In this document: piece by piece, positions 23,826 to 34,219 of the stretch
Position numbering within the stretch: the stretch's first letter is position 1
How the letters are laid out: each line of letters opens with the position of its first letter
Source: Ochotona curzoniae
Lineage: Eukaryota; Chordata; Mammalia; Lagomorpha; Ochotonidae
Length of the DNA stretch: 64,000 nucleotides
Reading direction: 5' to 3'
NCBI RefSeq assembly: GCF_017591425.1
Contig: NW_024466459.1
Span: 6,262,001-6,326,000, forward strand
The notes under the pieces: generated by a model
The model's database searches: none
Told to the model about the DNA's origin: nothing
What the model saw: the letters and a program-made list of their open reading frames with translations, nothing else
Translations under genes and position numbers: made by a program

Positions 23826-25585
23826 TGTTTTGGGAGCACGTATTCTCAACTCCTTGAAAGAAACTTAAAGCTATGTTTACTGGGATAGGAAGTAAAGCGA
23901 TCCCTGTATTGTCACTAAAATAATCTCTAGAGAACAACGAATAAATAATATTTGAGAAAGAGAAGTGTTTGTGATCAAGCACTGCTAGTCTTGACTAGTG
24001 ATCAATCAGCAAGTTTCGGTTTTCAACATGGCTATATCATGTTACGCCTTACCCCAACGGAGTCTCCTCAAAGGCAGTGGATGGGAGCACTCACCCAGGG
24101 TTTTCACTTTTCTACAACCGGAAGGCGGCAGGGGGAGCCTGAGTCCCACTGATTTCTGACCCACTGTCATGAGGATTTGGGCAACCAACAAAAGATTTCT
24201 CTGTCCTGCTTTGGACTGAATAAAAAAAAAATGCCTTAGATATTTGAGGCACTTCGATTGGCTCATAAAGGACAGTTCAAGAAGATATAGTGTGTGTGGC
24301 CCATTTAGAAAATGAAAAAATAAAATGAATAAAAAGAAAGAAACACGGTGGTGGCAAAGTTAAAATGCTTTCCATATTTAGTCATCAACTGTAAAAAGTT
24401 GTATCTAGAAGTACTAAATTTTCTAGAAATTTAATTTTTTCTAGAAATTTGATGTTAATTTTTCAGTGGTAGGAACACAGGACTGGATGTGGAATCTTCA
24501 GCTGGGTCTCTGCAACTGAAAAGATCAATGGAAAAGTTTGTTGCAATTGCAGGCAGATAGCTGAGGAATGAGAAGGCCGTGTTGGCTTGTGAAAGCAGAC
24601 CACAACAATGGTGCTATGATAAAAACCATGAAAGCATCTTTAGACTTCAAACTATAAGTTCTGCAAACGTGCACATTGCCTTTATACTTAGACAAAGGTA
24701 TCTTCCAATAAAAGGGATTCGGGGGTTTGGGGGGAGAGTAAGATAGTTTGTGAAATAGAATGATATCAAGAGTGATGGCATGGAGCTGAAAGGGGAACAA
24801 TGGGACAGCTGTAGAGTCCAGTTTAAAACACTGCAGCTGGAGGGGAGTATGCGGATGTCTGGGAAGTGCCACTGTGTTCTAATCAGCCCTGGGAAGGAGG
24901 GAGGCGTAAACATCCTACCTTCCCTTTGTGAAAAGAGACTTATTTTTACCATGAAAGCTGTACTTCTGTAAGAACTTGAAGCAAAAGATGAAAAAAAAAA
25001 ACAAGTTTGGTCCACAATTTAAAGAGGCTTAGCGAAAATTTGAATTGGATCATTTATTTGCTGTCAATATATCATAGTTAACAAGTTAGATTTTAAATAA
25101 ATCTTCAGTGTTAGGCCATTGTTTTAGTCATTAAAATAATACTTACAATGCCCACCCATGTACTTGTGTTTTTTCCAACCACATACCGTATTATTGATAT
25201 AAATCAAATAAGCCAAATCAAATGAACAAATATTTGATTTTATTTTTGAGTGGCCTTTGCCCTTCAAAGTTCCCAAGAGCCCAAGGTCATTCCTAATTTG
25301 CTTATTAGTTTATCCTCAAAGTAAGAAAGATGTGGTAGGCGTTTATTATATAACCGTGGGTTAAATGAATACATGGACTCATTAATTTTCATTGCCAATC
25401 TGTGTGCTTTCCAGATTTCTATCTCCGTTAATGAAGTACATTTCTCTTTGTGGAGCTGGTGTTGTGATAACAGACGCTCACAAAACTCTAAGCAAAGTCC
25501 TTTGGCCCGTTTCTCATTCTTTGTCCATGACCTGTTGGCTGCAGCTAAAAAGAAATAGGGAGGCATCTGCTTAAAGGAAAAGGAA
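23826..25585. other. AT-rich single-copy DNA
   Basis: No gene is recognised. At 24421-24450 the 12-mer TTCTAGAAATTT occurs twice, 18 bp apart. The 145-codon minus-strand frame at 25264-25701 has no recognisable domain and runs into an old SINE. Confidence 0.35.
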
Positions 25586-25895
25586 GGCTGAGCATGTGGC
25601 ACGGGAGTTAACATTCGGTTCTCCATAGCTTTTTCCCATGTCGCAACGCCTGGATCAGAGGCTGGCTCCATGTAGATACGCAGCTTCCAGCTAATGAGCA
25701 TCCTGAGCTGCCGGCATCCTGAAGGGCTCCACCAGGTGAATCCAACCCCAGTAGGCTTCTAGCTTCAGACTCACCCAACCTTGCCTGTTCTGGGTGTTTG
25801 GAGAGTGATCCAGTGCCTGGAAGGTTTTGTCTCTTGTTTTTGCTTCTGTCTCTATACTCAACTTTCAAATCAAGGAAATTAAAATTGTAAAAAGA
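25586..25895 (+). mobile_element. Old SINE
   Basis: It starts 'ggctgagcatgtggcacggg', then 'agttaacattcggttctcca', 'ttcccatgtcgcaacgcctg', 'gtttggagagtgatccagtg' and a TCT-rich stretch ending in 'tcaaatcaaggaaattaaaa', in the plus-strand SINE order. Heavy divergence indicates an old subfamily. Confidence 0.6.
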
Positions 25896-26789
25896 ACAGA
25901 ACTAATTGTTCAAGAAATCTGCAGAAGGTGCTTTTAAGTAAGCTCTGGTGTTAAAACTTGAATGAATTCATTAACGTGGCGTGAAGTAAATTACTAAGAA
26001 GTTCATGGACATCTGTGCCTCGATAGTGCCACAAAAGAAGGAGGAGGGTTACTTATTTGATGAATTACTTTACCTTTAAGAATGTTTGATGGGATTATTC
26101 TAAAGTCTGAAGTGCTTCGTTTTGTTTTGTTTTTTTTTTTTTCTTTCCCAAAATGTAACTAGCTCTCAGTATGTGGTTACTCATAAAGAAAGGGAAAACT
26201 TTTAGGATAGCCGTGGGTATTTTTAAAAATGGTGCCCATTAAAGGTCATAAGATTGACGCAATTTTCCAGGGATGGATTCATTTTTCCCACTGAGTAGTA
26301 ATTAGGTCATTGGGCCAGTCTCACTGTTGACTGACCAGTGCCATTTCACCAGCATTTCTTCTAAAAATAGTCTTTTGTAGGAATTGCTAGTCACTATCAG
26401 CTTTTCCCCAAGTTAATTTGGCTCTCCTTGAAGGTGCCAAAAGTACCTCCCTGGAAACTTAAGTTTTCCATGTGTTCACAGAACAAGGGTACATTAATTT
26501 GCCCTACCACAGTCTGATTTTTTTTTTTTTATAGCCCTGATTTGCCAACCTAGCATTGTGGCAGATACAGTTTGAGTTTCATTCTGTGAATTTCCCCCTG
26601 GGAGCAGGTGAAGGAAGAGCAAGCATTGTTTTACTTTCTTGTGCAGGTTGTACATCTTGGGATATAACTTCTGTTCAACTTGCACTGTTTGTCCTAAGTC
26701 CAGTAGATTGAGTGGGCCTCAAAGTAGGTCTGTTCCATCCCCAAAGCCAGTTTTATTTGGAGACTTAAAAAATTTCATTTCAAGTGAAG
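25896..26789. other. AT-rich single-copy DNA
   Basis: No gene or clear repeat is seen. T runs lie at 26130-26142 and 26518-26531. Confidence 0.35.
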
Positions 26790-26804
26790 AAGAGCTTGTT
26801 TCTT
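26790..26804. repeat. Target-site duplication, left copy
   Basis: AAGAGCTTGTTTCTT, matched with a single mismatch by AAGAGCTTGCTTCTT at 27143-27157 on the other side of the SINE. Confidence 0.85.
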
Positions 26805-27142
26805 TATTTTTTAAAAGATTTATTATTTATTTTTTATTGGAAAGGCAGATATACAGAGAGGAGGAGAGACAGAGAGAAAGATTTTCCATCTGATGGTTCA
26901 CTCCCCAAGAGGTGGCCACAAAGGCTGGAGTTGAGCCAATCCGAAGCCAGGAGCTTCTTCTGGGTCTCCCACACGGGTTCAGGGTCCCAAGGCTTTGGGC
27001 CTTCCTTGACTGCTTTCTCAGGTCACAGGCAGTGAGCTGAATAGGAAGTGGAGCTGCTGGGATTAGAACCTGCGCTCATATGGGATCCCGGCTCATTCAA
27101 GGCAAGGACTTTAACTGCTACGCTATGGAGCCAGGTCCCAAA
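26805..27142 (-). mobile_element. CSINE, full length with target duplications
   Basis: Complete on the minus strand. The tail is inverted at 26805-26840 (ttttattggaaaggcag follows), 'agattttccatctgatggtt' at 26879-26898, the core 'tctcccacacgggttcaggg' at 26965-26984, B-box side 'ctgctgggattagaacctgc' near 27055-27074, 'catatgggatcccggctcat' at 27078-27097 and the head 'gctatggagccaggtccc' at 27122-27139. Flanked by 15-bp target duplications with one mismatch. Divergence exceeds that of the 20451 copy, so the insertion is older. Confidence 0.95.
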
Positions 27143-27157
27143 AAGAGCTTGCTTCTT
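27143..27157. repeat. Target-site duplication, right copy
   Basis: AAGAGCTTGCTTCTT, 14 of 15 bases matching 26790-26804. Confidence 0.85.
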
Positions 27158-27689
27158 AGAGATGTAGCTTGTGTTCACTCACAGACGCATGGGAGCCCAA
27201 CTTCAAACCAAGAACTGTTACCTCGGAGAACATGGTCTACTTAGACGGAAATCAATGGAGTCCAAATTGCCATGCCATAGTGGAAGAGGTCAAGGTCATC
27301 GTTATCACACACTGACATACAAAGAGGTTCAGAGGTTCATGTGTATGTTCAGATAGCCTATGTGATGCAACAGGAAGTGGGCAGAAAGCCTTGCTACTAC
27401 CTGTACAAAGAAAAGGTAAGGAATACCGGTTTAATTCTCTGACTTTTGAGCTAAACTAATGATTTTTCCTTTACAGATGTCTTTTTACTTGAAAGGAAAA
27501 CTAAAACATTATGATGATTCAGTTGCAAAGATTTGATAAGTTTGTAGAAAAAAATCAAGTTAACGTTCACTGAAAACAAAATGAGAATTTGTTACTACCG
27601 GTAAAATATGATTTTTTCAAGAGAAGACGAACTTTTAGGGAAACTTGTTTCCACAATCATAATCATGACAATTTCCCAAAACAGACATT
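27158..27689. other. Single-copy DNA between a SINE and an L1 block
   Basis: No gene is recognised. A short open segment at 27353-27415 on the plus strand with AG and GTAAGG borders was judged a chance match. Some of 27580-27689 may belong to the following L1 copy. Confidence 0.35.
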
Positions 27690-28225
27690 AGAGATGGAGA
27701 AACTTGCCATGCTCCTGGATCGGCGGATCAACATCACCAAAATATCTGTAACACCAGAAGTAACATACAGATTCAACGCAACCCCAATCAGAATCCCAGC
27801 AATAGCTCAGAAACAGAAAAAGATGATGAAAAAGTTCATCTGGAAGCACAAGAGTCCATGAATTACAATCAAAGTTATCCTGAAGAATGAAAACCAGAAT
27901 CACAGTTGCAGACCTCAGAACATATGAGAGGGCAGTTGTCATCAAAACAGTCTGAACACCAGAAGGAAGCCCACACATGTATAGCCAACCAATCTTCAAT
28001 AAGAGAACTCAAAACAACCCAGGGGAAAAGCCTGGTCTCTTCAGGAAATACTCTTGGGACAACTGGACAGCAGCCTACAGAGTTAAAAAGCAAGACCCCC
28101 AACTATCACCTTATAAAAAAAAAATCAGCTCTAAATGCATCAAGGACTTAAATCTGCATCCAGAAACCATCAAACGATTGGAAGGAAATCATAGGAAGCA
28201 CTCTCCAAGATAGAGGTTTCACACA
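27690..28225 (+). pseudogene. L1 ORF2 C-terminal remnant
   Basis: The plus strand encodes the C-terminal part of the L1 reverse-transcriptase protein in broken frames. A readable stretch has YRFNATPIRIPAIAQ (27768-27812), the L1 counterpart of the 'N-IP-KIP' region, followed by KFIWKHKSP at 27832-27858 (family pattern FIW..K.P) and an in-frame stop. Downstream, other frames read 'RKYSWDNWTA' near 28038-28067 and 'NLHPETIKRL' near 28151-28180. ORF2p normally has endonuclease and reverse-transcriptase domains N-terminal to this part; neither is present here. Frameshifts and stops make it non-functional. It ends abruptly at about 28225 against an L1 segment of opposite orientation. Confidence 0.85.
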
Positions 28226-28234
28226 GAAACCCAC

Positions 28235-29306
28235 AGGTCTACAATTCAATTTTACTTATTGCACTTGGTACATGGCTCTTCGTTTGCAGTCATTTGGGTC
28301 ACTTCCTCCAGTGAGTTCCAGATCTGAGTTCATATGTTAGATTTCCACCATGGTCTCAGTAGCCCAGCCTGGCTCACCAGTCTCCACCTCCCATGATACC
28401 GTGCTGAGGCTGCACCATTATCTGGACAACCTTTCTCCCACTTCCAGTGGAGCAGGTTCCAGGATTAGGGAGGCACCAGTTGTCCTATATAACTACATTG
28501 TTGGCTGTGCTGATCTTGTCAGAATCCGTTGATTATTAGGTCTAAGGGCCACACAGGTGTATTTTGACTCAGTATAACCTCCCCTATAGGATCAGTGCAA
28601 TGCCTTGAGCTCAGTGAGTTCACTCCCAGCTCACTGCATGCACAGCTCACTGTTGTCCCTGCAGTCTTAAAGCCTTTCCCACATTGTACAAAATGGCGCC
28701 TGATGTGCCACTACTAGAATTCTTGATCTGCTGGCTGCCAGGGCTGAGGGCTACCCAGACCTATCTTGGGTAGAACCTGTAGGATGCCACATTATTGCAG
28801 TTCACTGAGCCAGAAATGAGTTCACTCCCAGCTCAGTGCATGCACAGTCCTGTCCCATAGCCTTTGCCTCCTTAAACTAAATGGCCGCCAATTGGGCTCT
28901 ATGGGGCAGACTGGGCTGTGAAATCAACCCTGTTCCCATACCACCCCTCTGGGGCCTGCTGCTCTGTCTCTACTCCTGTTCAAATAACTGACCAGCAGGA
29001 TGGGCAGTTCTTGTCTGGGTTCACTTCCTAAGCTCCTGGTGAACACTTCCCACCTTGTTCTGGTAGTGTTCTGGCTGCTGGTGCAGTTGAGGTCACTGCT
29101 CACCGAATACAGCTGGGTTATCAGTCACTGCAACACCACATCCTTGTCTTCACTGCGTTCCTGTGTCTGTCAGTCTCCAGGTGCCCCTCTGCTGTTGTTC
29201 TGTCCTCTCCTATTTCCTAGAACGTGCCCTCTCTGCTTTGTACTGGCTAATGTTTTTTCATCTGTTTAAATGTGTCCTTACCCTATTTTGCCATCTTGAA
29301 TCTCCA
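28235..29306 (-). mobile_element. L1 5' untranslated region fragment
   Basis: Read on the minus strand it begins at about 29306 with 'ggagattcaagatggcaaaa', the usual L1 5' terminus style in which a YY1-type AAGATGGC sits close to the first base. The segment is GC-richer than its surroundings and lacks open frames. An imperfect internal repeat of about 202 bp is visible: a 30-base block at 28616-28645 recurs at 28818-28847 with one difference. Each block is followed by an ATGGCGCC or ATGGCCGCC motif. L1 5'UTRs act as RNA polymerase II promoters, so this copy could once have driven transcription toward lower coordinates. No intact ORF1 follows; at about 28230 it abuts L1 ORF2 sequence in the opposite orientation. 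The exact lagomorph L1 subfamily was not determined. Confidence 0.7.
29290..29298 (-). promoter_or_regulatory. YY1-like site at L1 5' end
   Basis: GCCATCTTG on the plus strand equals CAAGATGGC on the minus strand, about 8-16 bases from the inferred L1 start. In human L1 a similarly placed YY1 site sets the start site. The role here is inferred. Confidence 0.5.
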
Positions 29307-29333
29307 GGTTTGGAAATTTTTAAAATTTTTATT

Positions 29334-29345
29334 TCTTCAAAATAA
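29334..29345. repeat. Target-site duplication of twin-primed L1, left copy
   Basis: TCTTCAAAATAA lies next to the L1 3' (A-rich) end and recurs exactly at 29940-29951 beyond the inverted 5' segment. Confidence 0.85.
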
Positions 29346-29939
29346 TTTTTAAACTACGTTTATTTCATTTTGTGACACAGTTTCATAGCCTCTGGGATTC
29401 CCCCAACCCCTCCCCAAACCATCCCCCCTAATTGAATTCCTCCACATTGTTACAGTAGTACAGATCATAACCAGTCATGATTCCTTCATTGAGGACATGG
29501 ACTGTGCATAGAGTCCATCATCTTATTGTCCAGATAAATTCAACAGTTTCATCAGGAAACCATCCCTGGTCTGAAAGTAGGGCTGGCAGAATATCATCCC
29601 CTCCAAGGAAAACCACTACATAACTTCAACAACAATTTACAACATCGCTAAGTTAATTGACATGGTATTGAGTGACCGGTATGTAACTACTTCGTTGACA
29701 TCTCAATTATAGCTTATACACAACCAGCTACAATACACCTTAAAATAGTTATATGGTATTATTCAGCTGTTTCATGTCTATTTTCATTTATATATTTACC
29801 AGCTGAAAGTATTCAAACGTATTAATAGCTGAGTAGTATTCCATGGAGTAGATTCTTAGAACCATAGCTTTCTTATCCAATTTTCTGTTGATGGGCACAA
29901 TCAATAATCGCAAAAGCTTGGAAGCAACTGAAACGCCCA
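29346..29939 (-). mobile_element. 5'-truncated L1 with 5' inversion (twin priming)
   Basis: Minus-strand L1 3' end. From 29895 down to 29346 it reads the last part of ORF2 ('gcccatcaacagaaaattgg', then 'ctccatggaatactactcag') and a 3'UTR with a G-rich tract at 29400-29428, ending in an A-rich tail. From about 29896 to 29939 the orientation flips: the plus strand reads 'aatcgcaaaagcttggaagc' and then 'aactgaaacgcccat', the ORF2 segment that normally lies just upstream of 'gcccatcaac'. A short inverted 5' piece whose outer end matches the start of the direct piece is the product expected from twin priming. Exact 12-bp direct repeats flank the whole element. It encodes nothing intact. Confidence 0.85.
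29400..29428 (-). other. G-quadruplex motif in L1 3'UTR
   Basis: The plus strand has C runs of 5, 4, 4 and 6 separated by 2, 1 and 7 bases, so the minus (sense L1) strand satisfies G3+N1-7. G-rich tracts in this position are a recurring feature of mammalian L1 3'UTRs. Confidence 0.85.
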
Positions 29940-29951
29940 TCTTCAAAATAA
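29940..29951. repeat. Target-site duplication of twin-primed L1, right copy
   Basis: TCTTCAAAATAA, identical to 29334-29345. Confidence 0.85.
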
Positions 29952-29959
29952 CTTCATGA

Positions 29960-30200
29960 TCAGTTTCTTCACTGACTCACAGGCCATTACAGTAGCAGTG
30001 TTTGCTTCAAGCACATCTTCTATTTACTTTTTCATTTCTTCACTGACACATCGGTCATTCAGTAGCATGTTATTTAACGTTGTATTGTTGTAAATTATGT
30101 ATTTTTTTTCAAGACATTTCTGATATAAAAACCTCTGACAGTAGCTTAGGTGATTGCTTGATACAATAAAGTTATCAGTGATTGGAGGATCCAAAAGGCT
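29960..30200 (-). mobile_element. Old L1 ORF2 fragment
   Basis: Reads like mid-ORF2 on the minus strand: plus-strand text 'cattcagtagcatgttattt' near 30056-30075 and 'tgattgcttgatacaataaa' near 30151-30170 parallel the common L1 'ttgttcagtagcatgttgtt' and 'agatgcttgatataat' phrases. It is heavily diverged and may be part of the sequence into which the twin-primed L1 inserted. Confidence 0.55.
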
Positions 30201-30361
30201 TAGTGGGCAATATTCTCCATGTGACCCGTACAGCATGCTTACAAATTCCTGCAGGCCTGAAAGATAATCAATTCATTTGTAATGTACTGGTGTACAATGA
30301 TTTATTGATAATATTTTGCACTCCACATTGACCTCAACAGTCTCTTTCCAACTTATTTTGC

Positions 30362-30640
30362 TCATTTGAAAGATGGAGTGACACAGTGAAAGGGAGAAAA
30401 AAAGAGCCAGCTCATCTACATGGTTCACTCCTCAAATGTCTGCAAAGGTTTTACATTCCAAGCTCCACTTTTCTGTTCCATGTGGATAGCAACAGCTCAA
30501 GCACAGTGGCCATCTTCTACTGTTTTCACAGTCACACTAACAGGGAACTGGTTTGGAAAGGAGCAGCTAGAATGCAAGCAAGCACTTCTAGATGGGATGC
30601 AGTATGGTATGCAGCAACTTAACCCAACATACCACAATGC
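30362..30640 (-). mobile_element. Old SINE
   Basis: The minus-strand order is GA-rich (30362-30400), 'catggttcactcctcaaatg' at 30419-30438, 'acagggaactggtttggaaa' at 30540-30559 and a terminal 'cttaacccaacataccacaa' at 30618-30637. No young-subfamily core. It is followed by a SINE piece on the opposite strand. Confidence 0.6.
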
Positions 30641-30654
30641 AAATCAATGCCTGC

Positions 30655-30760
30655 TGTTGAGAGCATTTGGAAGATGGCTGAGAACTTATTGTCTCTTGCT
30701 CTCTCTCTCTCTTTCTCTCATTTTCTGTCTAGTATTTAAATAAAAATCTGTCAGAGAAAT
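30655..30760 (+). mobile_element. SINE 3' fragment
   Basis: 'gagcatttggaagatggctg', a CT-rich block (30698-30718) and 'tagtatttaaataaaaatct' form the 3' end of a plus-strand SINE. The 5' part is absent. It lies between two minus-strand copies. Confidence 0.5.
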
Positions 30761-30902
30761 TTCCAAAGTGTAAAACAATGCCAACTTCTCATTGTCATAG
30801 GAGCAAAATATGATCATGTGTCATTAAAAATTTACTAATCAGTTTGACATGCCATTATCACTTCTGTAAATGAGTTAGTGAACATTTTGTAAATGTCTAA
30901 AT

Positions 30903-31178
30903 TTTTTCAAGATTTTTTTTTTGAAATGCAGATTTATAGAGAGGAGAGATACAGAGAGAAGCTCTTACAACCACTGGTTCACTCCCCAGATGGAACCTCC
31001 TCCATTTCTCCCACAGCGGTGCAGGTTCCCAAGGCTTTGAGCCATGCTCTGCTGCTTTCCCAGTCCATGAGCATGGAGCTGGATCGAAAGCAGAATAGCC
31101 AGAACACAAACCCGTGTCCACATCGAATGCCAGAACTGCAAGACGGAAGATTAACCTATTGAGCCATATTGTGGGTCC
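30903..31178 (-). mobile_element. CSINE, moderately diverged
   Basis: Minus strand: 'aagatttttttttgaaatgc' (tail), GAGA purines, 'ccactggttcactccccaga', 'tctcccacagcggtgcaggt', 'cccaaggctttgagccatgc', 'gagcatggagctggatcgaa' and the head 'attgagccatattgtgggtc'. An internal deletion removes the segment between 'actccccaga' and 'tggaacctcctcc', so it is shorter than the consensus. Confidence 0.85.
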
Positions 31179-32019
31179 CTAAATGCCTCATTTTTTAAGC
31201 TTCTAATATTTTGTAAGAACTCAAATAACCAGACAGCTCATTGGTTTCAGTGGGTGCCATTTTCTTTCATGGTTTAGGGACTCTGGAATCAAAATACTCG
31301 AGAAACAATGAGGTTCAGTGATCTATTTCTACTCCTGGTTGGTGTTAACACTGGGGAACTAGAAGAGTCCTCCCCACTGCCTACGACGTCTCGGGGGGAT
31401 ATTGTCTGGGCCTCTCAAGCTGGTACATGAATTGAAAGATCTTGATCAGGTTCACCATCGCATCAGATTTAGAATTAGCAATAAAATGTCAGAAACACTG
31501 GTCATTCACATCCAGCATCTTGAGTTTCCAGGGGCACGTAATTCCCTGTTCTTCACCCAGGTGTCCTCTGAACAACCTTGTGAAGTACAAAGCCGGGCTG
31601 GCGACCGTCATCCATCAAAGCCAAAGTCAGCTTACCTTGACAGCGAGGAAGCTTAGGCGTGCCTCCTTCTCTTTGTAAACAGCTCTGAGTTTTCCTCTCT
31701 ATCAGCAAATTGTCCCCAAGCAATCGTGTGTAAATAATAAACATGAAAGCTTCAGGATGTCCTGCAAACATTTCCATTCATAATGTTCCATATACAACAA
31801 ACGGAGGTTTCATTACAATCCACCTATTAGAAACAAAATTGTTTTTCTCCCTGGATTAATCTTAGCATGTGTCATTAGCTTAGAACCAAAAATGACAAGC
31901 TTAGTTGAGAAGCTAAAAATTAACCAGGGTGTGCTATTGCATTGCGCAGAACGTAAGTCTTACAGACCTACGAAGCACAACACGTTACACCTAAGAGTTT
32001 TCAAAACAGCTCCATTTCT

Positions 32020-32230
32020 TCAAACATAGGCAGTGTCTTCATTCCTACAGATTGCAAAGTGGTCAGACATTACTGAGAATTTCCTCTAGTGGGAAATTTC
32101 CAGAGCCAGAGTGAAAACCCAGATTTGTGTGGCTTTAAATCAATAAATCTGTAGATAACATGACATTACCTACATTAGCATAGGGAAAGAGTTGAGGTTG
32201 CACAGCTATTGGGAAGTAAATGAAATTTTC
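32020..32230 (+). mobile_element. Possible MIR remnants
   Basis: 'ccagagccagagtgaaaacc' and 'gttgaggttgcacagctatt' resemble MIR 3' and core phrases, in an order suggesting two overlapping or rearranged copies. Too diverged to be firm. Confidence 0.3.
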
Positions 32231-34219
32231 TTTCTTATTCTGTCTTGAGCAATGGTAGAAAAATGTTTCAATACTTTGCTGTTACATGGTTTTCAACAAA
32301 AAATGAAAACATTCAAAAATAATAAGATAATTTGATTTTAGTCCTAATCCGAAAGGAATTCCAGTCTTGATATTTTGTATTTACCATTGACTGGACAGTA
32401 GCCCTAGAAAACAGCTCATCAGGTATTGACGTGCGGTTAATAACAAACTACAGTTTTGCATTAAAAAAACATCAGTTGATGCATTTTCACTTGGCACAAA
32501 AGCAGCCTGTTAATTTTACTTTTCCCAATTGAAAACATCTCTATCTGCATGATTTGATCCTTTCTCCTCTTTTTCTTTTTCGGATCACAAATTGAAAACT
32601 GATGAAAAAAGTGAAACCCTATTCTGGACCTCCATTAAGAGGTGAGGATCTTTGAGTAACAAATCATTAGTTTCATAGCAGCCCCTGTTTAATATAGACC
32701 TCATCTTCGGTTCAATAAGCAGTTTTCTTATGATAAGCTTTGTTCTCATGTTCAGAGTGGAGTCTTTTTTAAATAGTATAGAGGACAATTTGTAAAAATA
32801 ATGCTTACAAAAGAAAATACACACGTTTTTGCTTTCTCAAGTTCAGATAGAGATTTTGAATATCTCAATACTTTACAATGGCTATCAAGTAGATGGGTGG
32901 GTAGGAATGACAGATGGTACTGCTGTATCATCATGTAGCAATGGTCTGTAGATGAAAAGAGATCATTGCACTCCCTAAATTATTACTTGAAATGTTTACC
33001 TAATAATAATAGTGCAAGACTATTGCACTACTATTCTTCTCTTGACAAAACTTCATAGTCCTGGTTATTTTGAATAGTTAAAGTAGTTCTTTTTGTTGTA
33101 CCCATGGTGGCTTACTCAATTTTTTAAAACTCTAATACACTACTCTTCATAGGCAAACCTTTGCCAGACAGATATTTGCCATTCCATTATTGTTTTAAAG
33201 TGTTGGGCCCAGACATAAGCATTGTTGGAATGCAATGGAAAAAAAAAAAAGTTTTAAATCTCAAATGGGGTAATAAACTGCAGCCAGAAGCTAATTGTCC
33301 TGAAACTTGAGCTTTTATAACATGTTACTACTGTAGAGGGACCCCTCAGCACTCCTTCAGTGGGGTTGTTGTATAATTGGCAGTAGATTACGTGGCAGAC
33401 ATATTAAAAAAAAAAAGATGTCAAATCAGACATGTCTGCTTATTACTGTAGACCTCAGCATAATTCTTCAAGCAATCAATGCATTTCATCCATTAAACTA
33501 TTGATGGGAGGTATTAATTCCTATAATGTTTAACTGCTCACTGTGGATTTTCTCTCTGCCAACTTTCTCCTGCCCAAGAAGTCCTGAAATGTTGCTGCTG
33601 CTGTCACACAAGAAAATGAATGATTAATAAGAATCAGCAAGGCCAGTGGCAAGCTACAAGCTGGGCCATGATATATAGAGGCTTCACATTCTTTTAATTG
33701 GGTGCTGAACCGCGTGTGTAAAAAGAGCACGGCCCAGTAGGGTTTCACCAAGAGCCTGAAAGCAAACCAGGAAGGGTATATCCATCAAGACTGTTTATTG
33801 GATGTTTAAGGGACTTGGGAATACTTTTTGTTTGTAGATTATATATTTGCTAGACACTTTACAGTCAATAAGAAAAAGAACTTGTACGTAATACTCCAGT
33901 CAAACTCTGTACCCACAGGAGGCCAGAGACATGACCACAGCCATGTGCCAAATCTTAAAAGAAGCCGGGTCAGGTCTAGTTGAGAGTAGGCCAGTGTCCA
34001 AGGAAATGTGATTAAAAATGGAAGAAATGCCTCATCTTCTCTTTGTTTTTTTATCATCTAAGTCCTAATCTCTGTTCATGTTTTTTTTTTCCCCACTATT
34101 TCTTTCTTTTTATTTATTTATTTTTTTCTTCTGAGGGTTTTGCTCATCTGTAAGGGTCTATGGAAGGACCTTTGGCTGTTCAAAATCAGACATGCAGGAA
34201 ACCAATCTGAAATCTTGTG

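Noticed and set aside
27353..27415. 63-nt plus-strand segment with AAG|GTAAGG donor
   Set aside because: Same chance argument. It lies in a repeat-dense block with no supporting neighbour exon.
27690..28225. Functional reverse transcriptase gene
   Set aside because: Only the C-terminal part of L1 ORF2 is present, with stops and frameshifts.
31636..31698. 63-nt minus-strand segment with AAG|GTAAGC donor encoding KLRAVYKEKEARLSFLAVK
   Set aside because: It reads protein-like, but segments this short between AG and GTAAG are expected many times by chance in 64 kb, and the acceptor is weak.
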